DNA of 64,000 bases from Boswellia sacra. Taxonomy: Eukaryota > Streptophyta > Magnoliopsida > Sapindales > Burseraceae. This document shows positions 1 to 12,200 of this stretch, piece by piece (within the stretch, counting starts at the first letter, position 1; each line of letters opens with the position of its first letter). The stretch is taken from contig SNVD02009122.1 of assembly GCA_013180625.2 (NCBI GenBank), positions 277,001 through 341,000 of the forward strand, given 5' to 3'. The notes beneath the pieces were generated by a model, which was not told the DNA's origin, searched no databases, and saw nothing but the letters and a program-made list of their open reading frames with translations. Made by a program: the position numbers and the translations under genes.

Positions 1-359
1 AAGTTAGTACACTGGAGAGAACTTATGAGTTGAGTGTTTATGTAATTCAGTGTCAGACATCGTGGTTATATTTTACTTAACAGTATGTTGTTCAGTTGTC
101 AGCGATAGAGAGTGGGCAGTGTCACTAGAGTTTAAGATCTTAACGGAATTTTGTTTTACAAAGATTAGGTTAGGGTGTGAGAGTGAGTCAAAACTATAAA
201 CGTTCCTAAAGATTATACATATAAGAACTTAGTTAATTGCAGCTCTAAGCTGTCCGTGGATGTAGGTTTTATAACTGAGCCACGTAAAATCCTCATGTGC
301 CATTTTACTTTAAAGTTTACTGTTATATTGCTTATAACTTTATACTTCCAGATCTTACA
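1..359 (+). repeat. 5' LTR, 3' portion only
   Basis: Matches the end of the LTR at 8453-9316 along its whole length, for example the stretch around gtggatgtaggttttata and the terminal cttaca. The first ~500 bases of the LTR lie outside the window. It ends in CA at 358-359. Confidence 0.92.
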
Positions 360-360
360 A

Positions 361-373
361 TTGGTGTTACAAT
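361..373 (+). promoter_or_regulatory. Decayed primer-binding site
   Basis: TTGGTGTTACAAT directly follows the LTR. It resembles TGGTATCAGAGC, the initiator-Met tRNA complement usual in copia elements, with several changes. Confidence 0.55.
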
Positions 374-390
374 AGGTTCACTGACATACA

Positions 391-2070
391 AATGAAGAAA
401 GGTCACATTGATTTAGAGGCATAGAGTTTGTATTAAATAGAGGATCTAGAACACAACCACATGTTCTTGATGATAGTAATTATTCATATTAGAAAGTAAG
501 AATGATGATGTATATCAAATTCCTTGATGATAGGGCATGGACCAATGTGCTTAAAGGATGGACACCACCAACAAGATTGAATGCTTTTGGAGACTCATAA
601 CCTAAACCTGAGGAGGAATAGACTAATAAAGAATATCGGTGCTCAAGCTGGAACTCAAAGGTTCTTAATGCGATTTTTGCTACTGTGGATTAAATAACTT
701 TGAACAGATTTCAAGGTCCAAAATGGCGAAAGAAGCTTGGGATATTCTAGAGGTAAAGCATAAAGGTACTGCTTCTACTAAAAAATCTAAATTGATAAGA
801 TTAAATTCAAAATTTGAGAATTTGATGATGCATCGAGATGAGTCAATTTCTGATTTTTATTCTAAGTTGTGTCACATCACCAATTTTGCATATATGTTTT
901 GCAAGACATTTACTGATGCAAAAATTGTTAGCAAAATAATTAGATCTATCCCTGATAAATTTCAACCTAAAATTTCTACCATTGAGGAAGTTAAAAACAC
1001 TGATAACTGATTGGCATTATTAAAAACTTTCAGATTAATCATAAAACTAGGAAGCAAAAAGGAAAGAGCATTGCATTCAATGTTAAAACTGAAAAATTTG
1101 ATGATGAAAGTAATGATGAGCTTGATGAAACTAATTCAAAACAGATTGCTTTTCTAACAAAAAATTATGTCAAGTTCATGAAAAAGAATTTCAGGAAAAA
1201 GAATCAAGGAAAGCCATCACACTCATATGAAGACAAATTTAGAAAATTCAGAAAGGAGAATGACAAGAAGAAATCAAAGCAATAAGAGAGGACAAATTCA
1301 GTGCTATGAGTATTCTACTTATAGACATATTCAATCTGAATATGCTAATCTCAAAAAGAACAACAAAGGCCTGACAGCTACTTGGAGTGATGATTCAGAA
1401 ACTGATTCAGAAGATCAAGAATGCATGAGTAACTTTGTAGCTTTTGCAGCATCTGCAGTTGAGAAAGGAAAAGCTGTTATGTCCAACACAATAGAATAGT
1501 ACAGAACTGATGATGAAAATTCAAATAAGAAAAATGATTTAGAATACTATGAAGAGCTGTAACAAACTTACAATGCACTCTATGGTGAATAGCTAAGTCA
1601 GAAAAAAGAAATCAAAGCTTTAAAAAAGGAACTTGAAGTGCTGAAATATGAAAAATCTTATGCTGAAAACTACATTAAAGAACTGAAGCTTGCTTTGATA
1701 GACAAAATAGCACATGTTGAGAAAATTATAGCTGAACTGGTTGAGAGTGAGAGATGTGTTGATCAACTCAGAATTGAGTCAACAAAACTTGATTAGGTCT
1801 TGATTCTTGGAAGAGACAATTCAACAAACATGGCTTGGGGTATTCAGAAGGTAATGTTGCATCCACACCAACAATAGTGTTTGTGAAAGCTTCAACATTA
1901 GGTAAAAATTCTAAACCGTGCTCAAAAAGGTCAAGTTCTAGTACAAAAAGCAAAGAAGTGTTTATTTCTCCTTTAAGCTCTTTTAAATCCAGTCTTGAAT
2001 AGGTAAGGAAATTCATTCCAACATGTTATTTTTGTGGTATCAAAGGGCATATTAGGCCTACGTGTTTTAA
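391..2070 (+). pseudogene. Sirevirus gag (UBN2 domain and two zinc knuckles), broken
   Basis: Gag would form the virus-like particle. An early conserved stretch (AWTNVLKGWTPP, ~535-570) is followed by a UBN2-type helical segment at 723-1010 beginning MAKEAWDILE. A first CCHC knuckle near 1300-1350 has lost two cysteines to tyrosine (CYEYSTYRHIQSEY), both TGT/C to TAT/C changes. A second knuckle at ~2018-2068 (CYFCGIKGHIRPTC) keeps all four ligands. An acidic, Lys/Glu-rich coiled-coil-like stretch lies between them. Several in-frame stops and frame changes (for example at 1008-1010 and 1497-1499) rule out expression as one protein. Confidence 0.85.
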
Positions 2071-2071
2071 A

Positions 2072-3500
2072 TTGTTGAGTCTTTTGCATAAAAGGTCAAA
2101 ACAGTTTAAACAGTCACCAAAGGCACAACTGCAGTGGGTTAGGAAAGAAAGCACATTCTGGAATATTGCTTTTACTCCACTTAAACATTCATCTAACAAA
2201 TTGTGGTATTTTTATAGTGGTTGTTCCAGGCACATGACTGAAAATATACATTTTTTGAAAGATTTTGAATCATACAGGAAAGAAAATGTCACTTATGGTG
2301 ATAGAGGAAAGAGTAAAATCATTAGTAAAGGCACTTTGAATGTCAAAAGGCTACCCAAATTTCAAAATATTTTGCTGGTTGAAGGTTTGAAAGCTAATCT
2401 AATTAGTGTTATGTGATGACAAGTATGTTGTTAATTTCGCACAATACAAATGGTTTAGACAACTTAATAAATGCATTTTAGAAGGAAATAGATTTTCGGA
2501 TAATTGTTATTTGGTAAGAAATGCATTTCATGCTAGGATCTCAGATTTAGAATTATGGCATAAAAAATTATGACACTTAAATTACAAAGACTTAGTTAAA
2601 TTAACTAAGTTAGCTGCTGTTAAAGGTGTTCCTAGACTTAATAATAAAATCAATGGAATTTGTGGACCATGACAGTTAAGAACAAATTAGAGGTGCACAT
2701 AAATCGGTCTCACATCTTATCATATCCAAAATACTTGATTTGCTTCACATGGATCTTATGGGTCATATGGAAATTAAAAGCATTTTTGATAAAAGATTCA
2801 TATTTGTTTGTGTGGATGATTTCTCTAGATATACTTGGATTGATTTTATTAGAGAAAAATTTGATATTTTTGAAGCTTTCAAGAATTTTTGTGTTAAGTT
2901 TAGAAATAAGCAAAATAGAAATATTGACAGAATAGTAAGGATAAGGAGTGATCATGGCAAGGAGTTTAAAAATGTTAGTCATGCTGATTTTTGTAAAAAT
3001 CATGGAATTGAACATGAATTTTCAGCTCTCAAAACACTTGAGTAGAATGGCACTATGGAAAGAAAAAATAGGACACTTCAAGAATGGCTAGAGTGATGCT
3101 CAACAGCAAGAAGTTAACCAAAAGACTATAGGCTGAAGCAATAAGCATTGCTTGTTACATTTCAAATAGAGTTTCTCTAAAACATGGCACTAACCAGACA
3201 CTTAATAAAATTCTAAAAGGTAGAAAACCTAATTTGAAATATTTTCATATCTTTGGATGCATGTGTTACATGTTAAATGATAAAGAGCAGTTAGGGAAAT
3301 TAGATCCATAAAGTGATGAAAGAGTTTTTGTGGGATATGCATAGATTAGCAAGGCTTATCGAGTCTATAATCTTCGAACTGAGCCATAATGGAATCTACA
3401 AATGTAGTGTTTGATGATCTGGATGATTATGCAAAGTACTCTCAAGAAGAAATCATAACCAGCTTCACAGAAGATACAGAAAGTCCAGTACCAGATAGCA
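2072..3500 (+). pseudogene. Sirevirus pol, protease and integrase part, broken
   Basis: The protease region is at ~2195-2415. Its active-site motif reads YSGCSRHMT where the family has DSG, so the catalytic Asp is gone. The GAG-pre-integrase zinc region follows at ~2540-2670 (LELWHKKL, then a stop). The integrase core at 2740-3100 keeps its DDE candidates: Asp in HMDLMGH, Asp in RSDHGKEF and Glu in MERKNRT. A TAG at 3043-3045 stands where the family has the Gln of QNG. Downstream integrase sequence (IFGCMCYML region, ~3240-3350) carries more stops. Inactive. Confidence 0.85.
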
Positions 3501-3581
3501 ATAGAAACAAAGAGATTCAGTTATGAAAGAGAAAACAATTGCTATTACGTTAGGCACAACAACTATATCGCTAGCACAGAT

Positions 3582-5262
3582 ATGAACAAAAACTCAATCA
3601 GAAATGAAGATGAAAGAAAAGATCCACCCTTATGGATACAAAAAGCACATCCGACAAGCTCAATCATTGGAAGTCCAATTGGAATAATGAAAATTAGGAG
3701 CAAAGTAAGAAATCAGGTAAGATTTGCATGTTATATTTCATTATTTGAGGCAAAAAATGTGAAAGAAGCTTTAAAAGATGATTTTTTTATTCAGGCTATG
3801 CAATATGAACTTAATCAGTTTAAAAGGAATGAAGTATTGGAATTAGTTCCTAGGCCACAAAATGCAAATATCATTGGAACTAAATGGATATTTAAAAACA
3901 AAACCGATGAAAGTGGTCAAGTAGTAAGAAATAAAACTAGACTAGTAACATAAGGTCACACATAAGTAAAAGGTATAGATTTTGATGAAACATTTGCACT
4001 AGTAGCTAGACTTGAGTAAATCAAATTACTACTAGTAATTGCTTGCTTGTTTGACTTTAAATTATATCAAATGGAAGTTAAGACAGTCTTCTTAAATGAC
4101 TATCTCAATGAAGATGCTGTTGTTAAACAACCTAAAGGATTTGAAGATCCTAAGCATCCTGATATTTTGTATAAGTTACACAAAGCTTTGTATGGCTTGA
4201 AACAAGCTCCTAGAGCTTGGTATGAAAGGTTAACAAACTTTTTAATCAAAAAAGGTTATAGTAAGGGAAGCAATGATAAGACTTTGTTTATCAAACATGT
4301 ATCTAATTATTTTATTGTTGCTTAAGTATATATGGATAACATTGTGTTTGGATCAACTAACAAAAGCAAGACTGATTAGTTTGTTAAGTTGTTGCAAGAA
4401 GAGTTTGAGATGAGCATGGTAGAGAATTTAAATTTCTTTCTTGGATTACTGGTTAAACAGATGAATGATGGGATATTTATATTTTAATCAAAATATGCTA
4501 AAAACCTTGTAAAAAAATTTGGACTTGAGAATGCAATACCAATGAAAATTCCTATCAGCACTAATCTGAACTTTTAAAAGACAATGCAGGAAAAGAAGTT
4601 GATGCAAGTTTATATAGAAGCATCATTGACAGTTTGTTATACCTTACAGCAAGCAGACCAGACTTGTGTTTTAGTATAAGACTTTTTGTAAGATTTCAAG
4701 CAAATCCCAAAGAATCATACCTGGTAGCAGCTAAAAAAATCATCAGGTTTGTACATGAAACTTATGATTATGGGATATGTTTTTCTAAATATACAAATGA
4801 TTACCTTACAGGGTTTAGTGATGTTGACTAGGCAAGAAATACAGATGACAAGAAAAGCACATCAAGTGGATGTTTTTATCTTGATACTAACTTAGTCTCT
4901 TGGCACAGCAAAAAATAGAATTTCTTTTCTTTGTCTACTGTAGAAGCTGAATATATAGTAGTAGGGAATTGTTGCACACAACTACTTTGGATGAAGCAAA
5001 TGCTAAGTGATTATGGTATCGAACAAAGACCTGTAATTGTGTTTTGTGATAATACTAGTGCTATAAACATTTCCAAAAATCCAATTCAACACTCTAGAAA
5101 AAACATATTGACATAAGATATCATTTTATAAGGGAGCTTGTAGAGTTTAAGGTGATACATATTGAACACATCTCCACAAATAAACAATTAGCTGACTTGT
5201 TCACTAAGGCATTGGATGCTACAAGATTTGAGAATCTAAGAAAGACCTTAGGCATATGTTAG
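3582..5262 (+). pseudogene. Sirevirus pol, reverse transcriptase and RNase H part, broken
   Basis: The RT begins in the frame of 3582-3953 (KWIFKNKTDESGQV) and continues through ALYGLKQAPRAWYERL. Both catalytic sites are changed: the first Asp is Glu (QMEVKTVF) and the YxDD motif reads YMDN. RNase H follows with SLSTVEAEYI and CDNTSAINI, and the frame ends LGIC-stop at 5260-5262. In-frame stops at 3951, 3963, 4017, 4323, 4377 and 4485, then 4829 and 4916 in the next frame, sit at positions that are Gln or Trp in relatives. There are also frameshifts near 4600 and 5100. Confidence 0.9.
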
Positions 5263-6112
5263 TTTTTAGAATAAACATTGCTTTTTGTTATATTAAATAC
5301 ATCTACAATATCATAAGTTTTCTTCTAATTAAGTATGTGTGAACTGTGATGTAAAGCTATATAAATATTAAGATACTGGTTAAAAATAAAAATGCAGAGA
5401 GGGCTACCAATATATGATGTATGAAAGCCATTATTGAGAGTAACCTCAGGATATCTGAGAAATATGTTGAGATCACCCACTCAAATGAAAAAGACTACCT
5501 CTATATTGTGTGAAAGCTGTTGTATTTATTTCATAATTCAATGCGATTTTGTTTATGTCAAAATGTTATTTTTGATATCTAAATAAAAGGAAATTAAAGG
5601 TAAACAACTTTTGTATGATGATTATAAACAGCTCTAAAATATGCTTCCTTAGAATGATTCATATGATGCTCAGATATTATTGTAACGTTAAATGTAATTG
5701 TTTTCAGTTATGTTCTTTATATCATAAAATGCTTTTTAAGCCTAACTAAAATTTAACTTTCTTATGCGTTCATACGTCAAAATGCCATGTTAGCTTTATT
5801 AAATTAAGGGGGAGAGACTTCAGTGGCAGAAATCCTGACTCTATCGAAATTCCTTATTTTAATGAAAATTAAATTTTTGAATTTATCTCATTAATGATAA
5901 TTAGTGAGTTTGTTTTGGAAAAGGAATTAAAATTTGAAAGTTTATAGGAAACAAAACTTGATTCAAACTCAATTTGTTTCCAAATATATCACAAACATAG
6001 TTAGGACTATTTTGTTTATATCAAAGTCGATCAGTATTCCGCCTTCCACTCTCTCTCTTATCTTGTTTTCTCTATCTGTTCTAGAAACCCTTGCAGACCT
6101 CAAATCTCAACA
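5263..6112 (+). other. Spacer between pol and post-pol ORF
   Basis: AT-rich non-coding internal DNA of the Sirevirus. It holds one purine tract (AAGGGGGAGAG, 5806-5816) very like the real polypurine tract at 8441-8450. No gene seen. Confidence 0.6.
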
Positions 6113-7933
6113 ATGGCATCCTCATCCGAATATGAGAAACTCACAAGTGCAGCATCTTCCTCGAGCAACTCTAGTCACAACAGTAACGACAACTCTCAGT
6201 CATTACGGTTACAACAATAACATGCAGAGATCCCGATTGATCCTGCAATGAGTGAAGATGAGACATTCCCTGTTGGGTGAATGAAGGACAGAATCAGACT
6301 CAAGTTCAACAAGTTTCTCACAGCAGAAGTAAAGCAAAATTTCTTGAAGTACATATCAAAGAGGAAGTTGTAAATTGAAAGGTCAGTGAAGGTGACAAAC
6401 TTTAACAAGTATGGTTTGAGTGAACTACCTGAGTCCATTTATTAGACTAGAACGGTAAACAACTTCCTACCTACTATTAAGTCTTTGATTCAAAAATTTT
6501 ATGCAAATATACCTGAGTCAATTGATAACCCCAAGAGCTTTAATCATCATAAGGTATATTGTAGGGGAAAATTTGTGAAGTTTTCACCGAATGTCATCAA
6601 TACTTTCTTTGATATATCTATTGGTAGTTTACATTATGTTGAGAATAGTTTTGATATGGAAAAAGTTCTTAAGGAACTGACTGGTAGAGAAGATTTAGTT
6701 TGGAACCCCGAATATGGCATTGATCAATAATATCTTAGGAACAAATATAGAGTTCTACATAAAATTACTCAGTTTAACTGGTTCGCTTCTTCACACCAGA
6801 ACCAAGTTAGGGGAGATAGAGTGAAATTTCTGTTCTGTTTGGGTACAAATAAACTAATCAATTTAGGTTTATGGATTTATAGAATGATTGTCTAGATTGC
6901 ACCGTACAAATCAGATCATCATTTGCTTGTATTTTCTTGTTTGATTCAAGGGCTTTTGGCACAGAATGGTGTTCCTATAAGTACAAGAGAGAACACTAAG
7001 ATTTTGTCTAAATCCATCACAAAAGAATTTCTGCACAGATTGTAGGACAAATCTGATATGCCTGCCCCTGAATTGAAACTAAGAAGGGTTAGAAACAATC
7101 AAATGAACAATGTAGAAGAGCAGCTTGCTTTGATAAATTCTACTTTGTCTGATATTATGCAAGATATTAAGGACATCAAAGCAATCTGAATTGGAGAAGA
7201 AGTTTGCTGGAACATCTGTGGCTGCAAAACAACAACCACCCATGAAAACTAAAGATTTGGTCCAAGAGCATTCAGTAGAGCAAATGCCAGTGGAGGATCA
7301 AGGAGAACAAACTGCTGTTGAAACAAACAATGCAGTAGAAAAGACAAAGAAATCAAAGAATAGGGCTAAAGGAATTAAACTGAAGAGCAAGACAAAAGTC
7401 AAAGTGGTGAAGTCTAAATTTGACAAGAAGAAGAAGACTATTACAGCAGCAGTTCTAGAACTGCATGATGAATCTTTGTCAGACAAGCCAGTTCAAGTAG
7501 AACCAACTATACCACAACTTTCACCAACTCCTGAAAAAGAATATGACAATGAACAAGTTCCTACAGCAGAACCGCTTGTTTCTACAACACAACAGTCTTC
7601 ACCATATGATGTCGCACACCTGCATGACCTAGCTCTTGAGACAGAGTAGCCAATAGAAGAGATTCCCTCAACTATTGCAACTGAATCCCTTGTGGAGATG
7701 TCCCACAACATAAAAACCAGTGCTGAAAAAAGAGAAAGAGAGATTAGATGAATTATGGCTAAAGTTATTGCTTCTACCACTGACACATCTGAGCCGCAAG
7801 ATACTACTGCAGCTTCTGAGCACCTACTCCATCCACCACCAGTAAGAAGTTTAAGACTACAACTGCCAACACTAAGAAAAGACATGGGCATTTCTCTTCA
7901 CCTTCTGTTCGCAAATCTGCTCGACTTCATTAA
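6113..7933 (+). pseudogene. Post-pol accessory ORF of the Sirevirus (plant transposon protein domain), broken
   Basis: A start codon at 6113 in a Ser-rich leader opens a frame that runs to ~7185 through stops at 6218, 6278 and others. It then continues in a second frame (Lys-rich, coiled-coil-like, 7191-7649) and ends with a basic tail ending KSARLH-stop at 7931-7933. The region 6485-6730 carries the pattern FYAN...VYCRGKFVKFSPNVIN typical of the putative plant transposon protein family found after pol in Sireviruses and Athila elements. Such ORFs are often called env-like, but no clear signal peptide or transmembrane segment is visible here, so an envelope role is unsupported. Confidence 0.75.
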
Positions 7934-7970
7934 TTTGCTCTCTGCTTTTTTTTTTGGAACTTTTTCTGAA

Positions 7971-8450
7971 ACTAAGGGGGAGAAGAGGTTTCTGATTTAT
8001 ATATGTGTCTGTGTTTGTTAATTTAGGGGAAGTAAGGGGGAGTCTTTAGGGGAAGTAAGGGGAAGTCTTTATATTTAGAGTCCTTACATTTTCCTTATAA
8101 CTTATGCTCTGATTTACTATTCTATTTACTATGTTTTTTTCTGCATATTTAAATTGTTTGTTTATTTGTTTGTTGCATTTTATTAGCTCTGATTTTGTTT
8201 TGCTTGAATGTTGTTTGATGAGGTTGTCTAATTAACTCTAATATGTTTTGCAGGACATTTATGTTCAACCATCTTTCTGTTATGTGGTTTATCACTGAAA
8301 AGTTGTTATTTCTTTTAGTGTGGCATTTTCTGTTAAATGGCATATAATTGCTTATAGTTGCTTTGAACTTATCTTTGTGTGATATTCTTTAGATATTCTT
8401 TAGTTACAAATAATTTGATGTTTTCATCACAAGTTATCATAAAGGGGGAG
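7971..8450 (+). other. Repeated purine tracts leading to the polypurine tract
   Basis: AAGGGGG tracts at ~7974, ~8034, ~8050-8063 and finally AAAGGGGGAG at 8441-8450, three bases before the 3' LTR. The last is the plausible primer for plus-strand synthesis. Multiplied PPT-like motifs are a Sirevirus habit. Confidence 0.7.
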
Positions 8451-8452
8451 AT

Positions 8453-9316
8453 TGTTGATGTAAAAAATGTGACACTTAAGCATGTGTTATACACATAATT
8501 ATTTTGGTCAAATTGTAATTAAAACAAGATGTTATATTATTTCTTATTTACTGTTTCTAAAAGTTTATTTTATGAAGTATTTGATTTATATTGAATATCT
8601 CTTTAAATTAAGATATTACTGATGTATTCTAGTTGAATTAGGAGTATATTTATTTGTCCTATTCCTTTTAGAAAATTACTTATATCACTTCCTAAAATAT
8701 TGTTCTTTATTATATTTGAGTTTTATTGAGATTTTACAGGATATTGGTGAGAAAGCACAACTGGGATTCACACGATATAATGTTATTTCACATAACTTAT
8801 ATAGTGATACATATATGAGTATATGTCACGGCATTTCAAGAATTATTAGAGAAGAGCTTCAACGCAAAATTAAAATGCTTCTTTATTTTGTTTTATGAGT
8901 GTTTTATTCATGTATGAGAGGTTGTGATCGTACATGAATTTTGTGTAAGTCTGATTGAGTTAGTATACACTCGAGAGAACTTGTGAGTTGAGTGTGTATA
9001 TAATTCAATGTCAAAAATCGTGGTTATGTTTTACTTAACAGTGTGTTATTAAGTTGTCCGCGTAGAAAATAGGCAATGTCACTAAATTTTAAGATCTTGG
9101 CAGGATTTTGTTTTACAAAGATTTAGTCAGTGTGTGAGAGTGAGTCAACACTGTAAGCGTTCCTAAAAATTGTACAAACAAAAATTTAGCGAATTACAGC
9201 TCTAAACTGTCTGTGGATGTAGGTTTTATAAGCGAACCATGTAAAATCCTCCTGTGCCATTTTACTTTATAGTTTATTATTATATTACTCATAATTTCAT
9301 ACTTCCAAATCTTACA
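8453..9316 (+). repeat. 3' LTR of the Sirevirus (864 bp)
   Basis: Starts TGTTGATG right after the purine tract and ends CTTACA. Its last ~360 bases match 1-359. Small frames inside it (for example near 8716-8898) are not genes. Confidence 0.9.
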
Positions 9317-9524
9317 AAAAATATTAAAGGAACTAGGTCGTCTCGCAATATTGGCATAGTAAAATTAAAATGTAAACTTTATACAAATTACATTATGAAT
9401 GGATGTGCTATTGATGCATGAGTCTACAGCCTTGCCATTCTTAATAAACAAAATGAGAAATGAACGGACTGTTTGTTTGTTCTAAACCTTATGAGGCTAA
9501 AATACGAAACACTTCACTTCTCAT

Positions 9525-10130
9525 CTTTAACCAGAGCACAATTTACATGGGCAATGAAAGTGCACTCTAGACAATGATAACTTTTATATTCACTCTTAAC
9601 TTCAGTATGACAAATTCCACAATTAATAAATGCACCTACAAAACATTTTCATGAAAGAAATAGTTGAGTCAAGAGGATGATCATGTTGTGCTATTTTGAT
9701 TGTGTGTGGCAACAAAATACAATGGACCTTGACTTGGCACAAGGTATAAAAATTATAAGGAGTTTGAACTTTTTCCTCTTTGCCACAGGCATTGCAAGTG
9801 AATGGAATGGACCTCTTCCAATGAATGAACTAGTGTTAATTTGCTTAAGGATGAATGATGCAAGGAGGTAGCACAATTGATGTCTAGGTAAAAGTCATCA
9901 CAGTAAGAACAATAGTAAACCAACCTTTTACATTTGCCACCATAGTAGTAACAACTACCATACTACATCTTACTAGACTTTGTAATGAGAAATAGGGGGT
10001 GTTTGTAGTGAAAAGGGGGTTTAATCTTGCATGGTAACTCGACACAATAAGCAAGAAGTTGCATTAGCTGCAACTGTAGCTTGGACACAATACTTGTTTC
10101 TTACACCTTTAGCATAATAGAACTTGTTTA
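9525..10130 (-). pseudogene. DC1-domain (Cys/His-rich) protein relic
   Basis: On the minus strand, recognisable DC1 pieces occur in changing frames: KCKRLVYYCSYCDDFYLDINCA, then CNACGKEE-like sequence, then CGICHTEVKSEYKSYHC and CTFIAHVNCA. The nucleotide sequence closely follows the DC1 copy at 20.76-21.13 kb, so both derive from one ancestor. Stops and frameshifts interrupt it and the N-terminal part is missing. DC1 is a plant C1-like zinc domain found in multi-repeat proteins, often linked to stress or defence. This copy cannot be functional. Confidence 0.8.
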
Positions 10131-12093
10131 TGGAAGTTTCTCTGTTTTTCACTTGTGATTTTATTTCATATAGTAAAAATATTTGTATACTAATATTTAT
10201 TATAAATTTAATTTATTTAAATGTGTATAAATAGGTAAAGAGGTCTTTTTCTTTTTCTTTTTAAAAGAATTTAATATATAAATAAACTAATTAACCATAA
10301 AATAATTTAAAAAATATATAATGAACCATAATATAAAATTAAAAATAAATAATAATATTTCAAAATTAAAATATTAGTCTATATACAAATTTGTCATAAA
10401 TAAATTTATAAGAGCATTTAAAATAAATAGAACAGTAATAAATAATTCAAACATTGACATTGAAATAAAAGCTAAAATTTTTAGTTTTTTCTATTTAGAT
10501 AAAATGTCTTATATTAACTGTTAAGTAATATATATATATACATACACACACACACATATATATATCATGAAAAGATCTAAAATCTGATAATAAGTTAAAT
10601 TCAGACTTCAGACCAAAATATAATCAGCCTCTTGAACTTCTAAAGGAAAGTTATTTAGGTAGTGATTATTTGTGTGTTTTGAGTTTTTGTTTTCTAAATT
10701 TGATAACAATATGTGGCTAGTTTTAATTTTTTTATTTTATTTTAAAAATGATATGTTGTTGATATTGATTTAAATGTATTGATAACTATATGTTTTTTTT
10801 TAATAAACAGTCTTCAAACTACATAACAAACAAACCCTCAATGCATTGATATATGATTTATATTAATTTATTAACGTGTACTAGATCATATTCACGCGGT
10901 GTTCTACTTGCTACATATATAGAGCTAAAGAACCAAGCAACGATAAACAAATATAAAGCACGAAATAAGTAGTCACAGCAAGCCATGAAGAAGTCCAAAC
11001 TTTTTTTGATGTGGCAGAGTGGATGAATTACCGAAAACAAACCAAATATCAGGTCGTACATATTAGTTGGAAGTATATCATGATCACAATTAATTATGAA
11101 AGTTGCAGTGGCGATTTTAAGACTATCGGTTGAGATTTGAGAATGTGTTTGTTGGGAGGTCATATTGAAGAAGACCGCCATATTTGAATATCTAGTTAGT
11201 TAGCCAGCAAGTGAAGCAGAGTCCAGTTAATGAACTTTGGTGTCTTATACTCACCAAAGTCCCAATCGATAACGTTTGTCTAGCCGCCAATCACGATGGA
11301 AGGAGATTAGAGACCTGATTTGACGTAGTAAAAAAATCTATCCAGGAACTTTCTATACTATGGTCACACCATACAACATAATTGTAAATACAAAAACTTG
11401 TAAACATAGTTGAATGCGCCAAAATTCGTACCTCACTATTGGGCTGGACAATGGATTCAATCTCAGCTGAAAATCATATATGGCAGCTCATAACGCTCTT
11501 CATAGCTCCTTCAAATGCCATCTCAGAGCTCCAGGAAAAGGAGGGGTACCTGAAAAAGTCACTTTGATACTTAAATCAAGTCCCAAATCGTATATATGGA
11601 GCAGGATTAATCAATAAGCAGAGAAAAAATAAGGTTAAGATGAATGGTAAAACTGAGTGCGTGTGGTGAAGAACAGGGGAACTCTTGAGGTTTCTGTGCG
11701 AGGATTTTTTTCTCTAATTCTTGCTTGTGTGTCCTCCTCCCTCCACTTGCTCTCTTTTCGTGGAAAAACTCCCTAGCTTCCTTCCCCCTCGGCCATCTCG
11801 AGCTCCCCCCAACCAACCATTAACGCTTCTCACTTTAGGCAAAGTCTTCCTGCCTCCGTTTCCTTCTTTGGAACCCAACCACCCAGGTGGCTCCATGATT
11901 CCCTTTCCTCCTTTGTTTCTCTTGCGTAAAAGACATTCACCATCCTGTTTTCTACTATCTCCTTTGCCCCTTGGTCAATCTGGCTCTCACCTTCACCTGA
12001 AGTTTTAATTTCCACACTATTTTCCTTTCCTCCGCAAAGGGTTGCTTGCTTTCCTAGACAACTGTTGTTTTAGTCCTTCGAAAAATTGAGAAA
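10131..12093. other. No recognised gene
   Basis: 10131-10860 is AT-rich with a short TA/CA microsatellite at ~10531-10564. A 107-codon minus-strand frame (10858-11181) starts with ATGGCGG but shows no known domain. 11440-11530 has an exon-like minus-strand stretch with an early stop. 11690-12000 is unusually pyrimidine-rich on the plus strand and open in several frames through base composition alone. Origin unknown. Confidence 0.5.
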
Positions 12094-12200
12094 ATAGACA
12101 AAATTAGGGGGCCTTGGTGAAAAATGAACACATCCTGAAAAATTTTCATGCCATAGACACTTTCTTGCGAAAAAGATTGAAATACCCTTGTATAAACAAC

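Larger units (their letters stand above)
1..9316 (+). mobile_element. Degenerate Sirevirus-type Ty1/copia retrotransposon (5' end cut by window)
   Basis: Order on the plus strand is LTR, primer site, gag (UBN2 type, two zinc knuckles), protease, integrase, reverse transcriptase, RNase H, a ~1.8-kb post-pol ORF, repeated purine tracts and a second LTR. Integrase before RT defines Ty1/copia. A long ORF after pol and repeated purine tracts are features of the Sirevirus (SIRE/Maximus) lineage. The two LTRs are clearly alike but diverged by many substitutions, and every reading frame is broken, so the copy is old and immobile. The target-site duplication cannot be checked because the 5' flank is outside the window. 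Confidence 0.93.

Noticed and set aside
8716..8898. 60-codon plus-strand frame
   Set aside because: Lies wholly inside the Sirevirus 3' LTR and matches no protein family.
10858..11181. 107-codon minus-strand frame starting ATGGCGG
   Set aside because: No recognisable domain, no neighbouring exons with consistent splice sites, AT-rich flank. Kept only as a note.
11607..12015. Open frames on both strands in a pyrimidine-rich stretch
   Set aside because: Openness follows from skewed base composition; frames on both strands are equally open and unlike known proteins.
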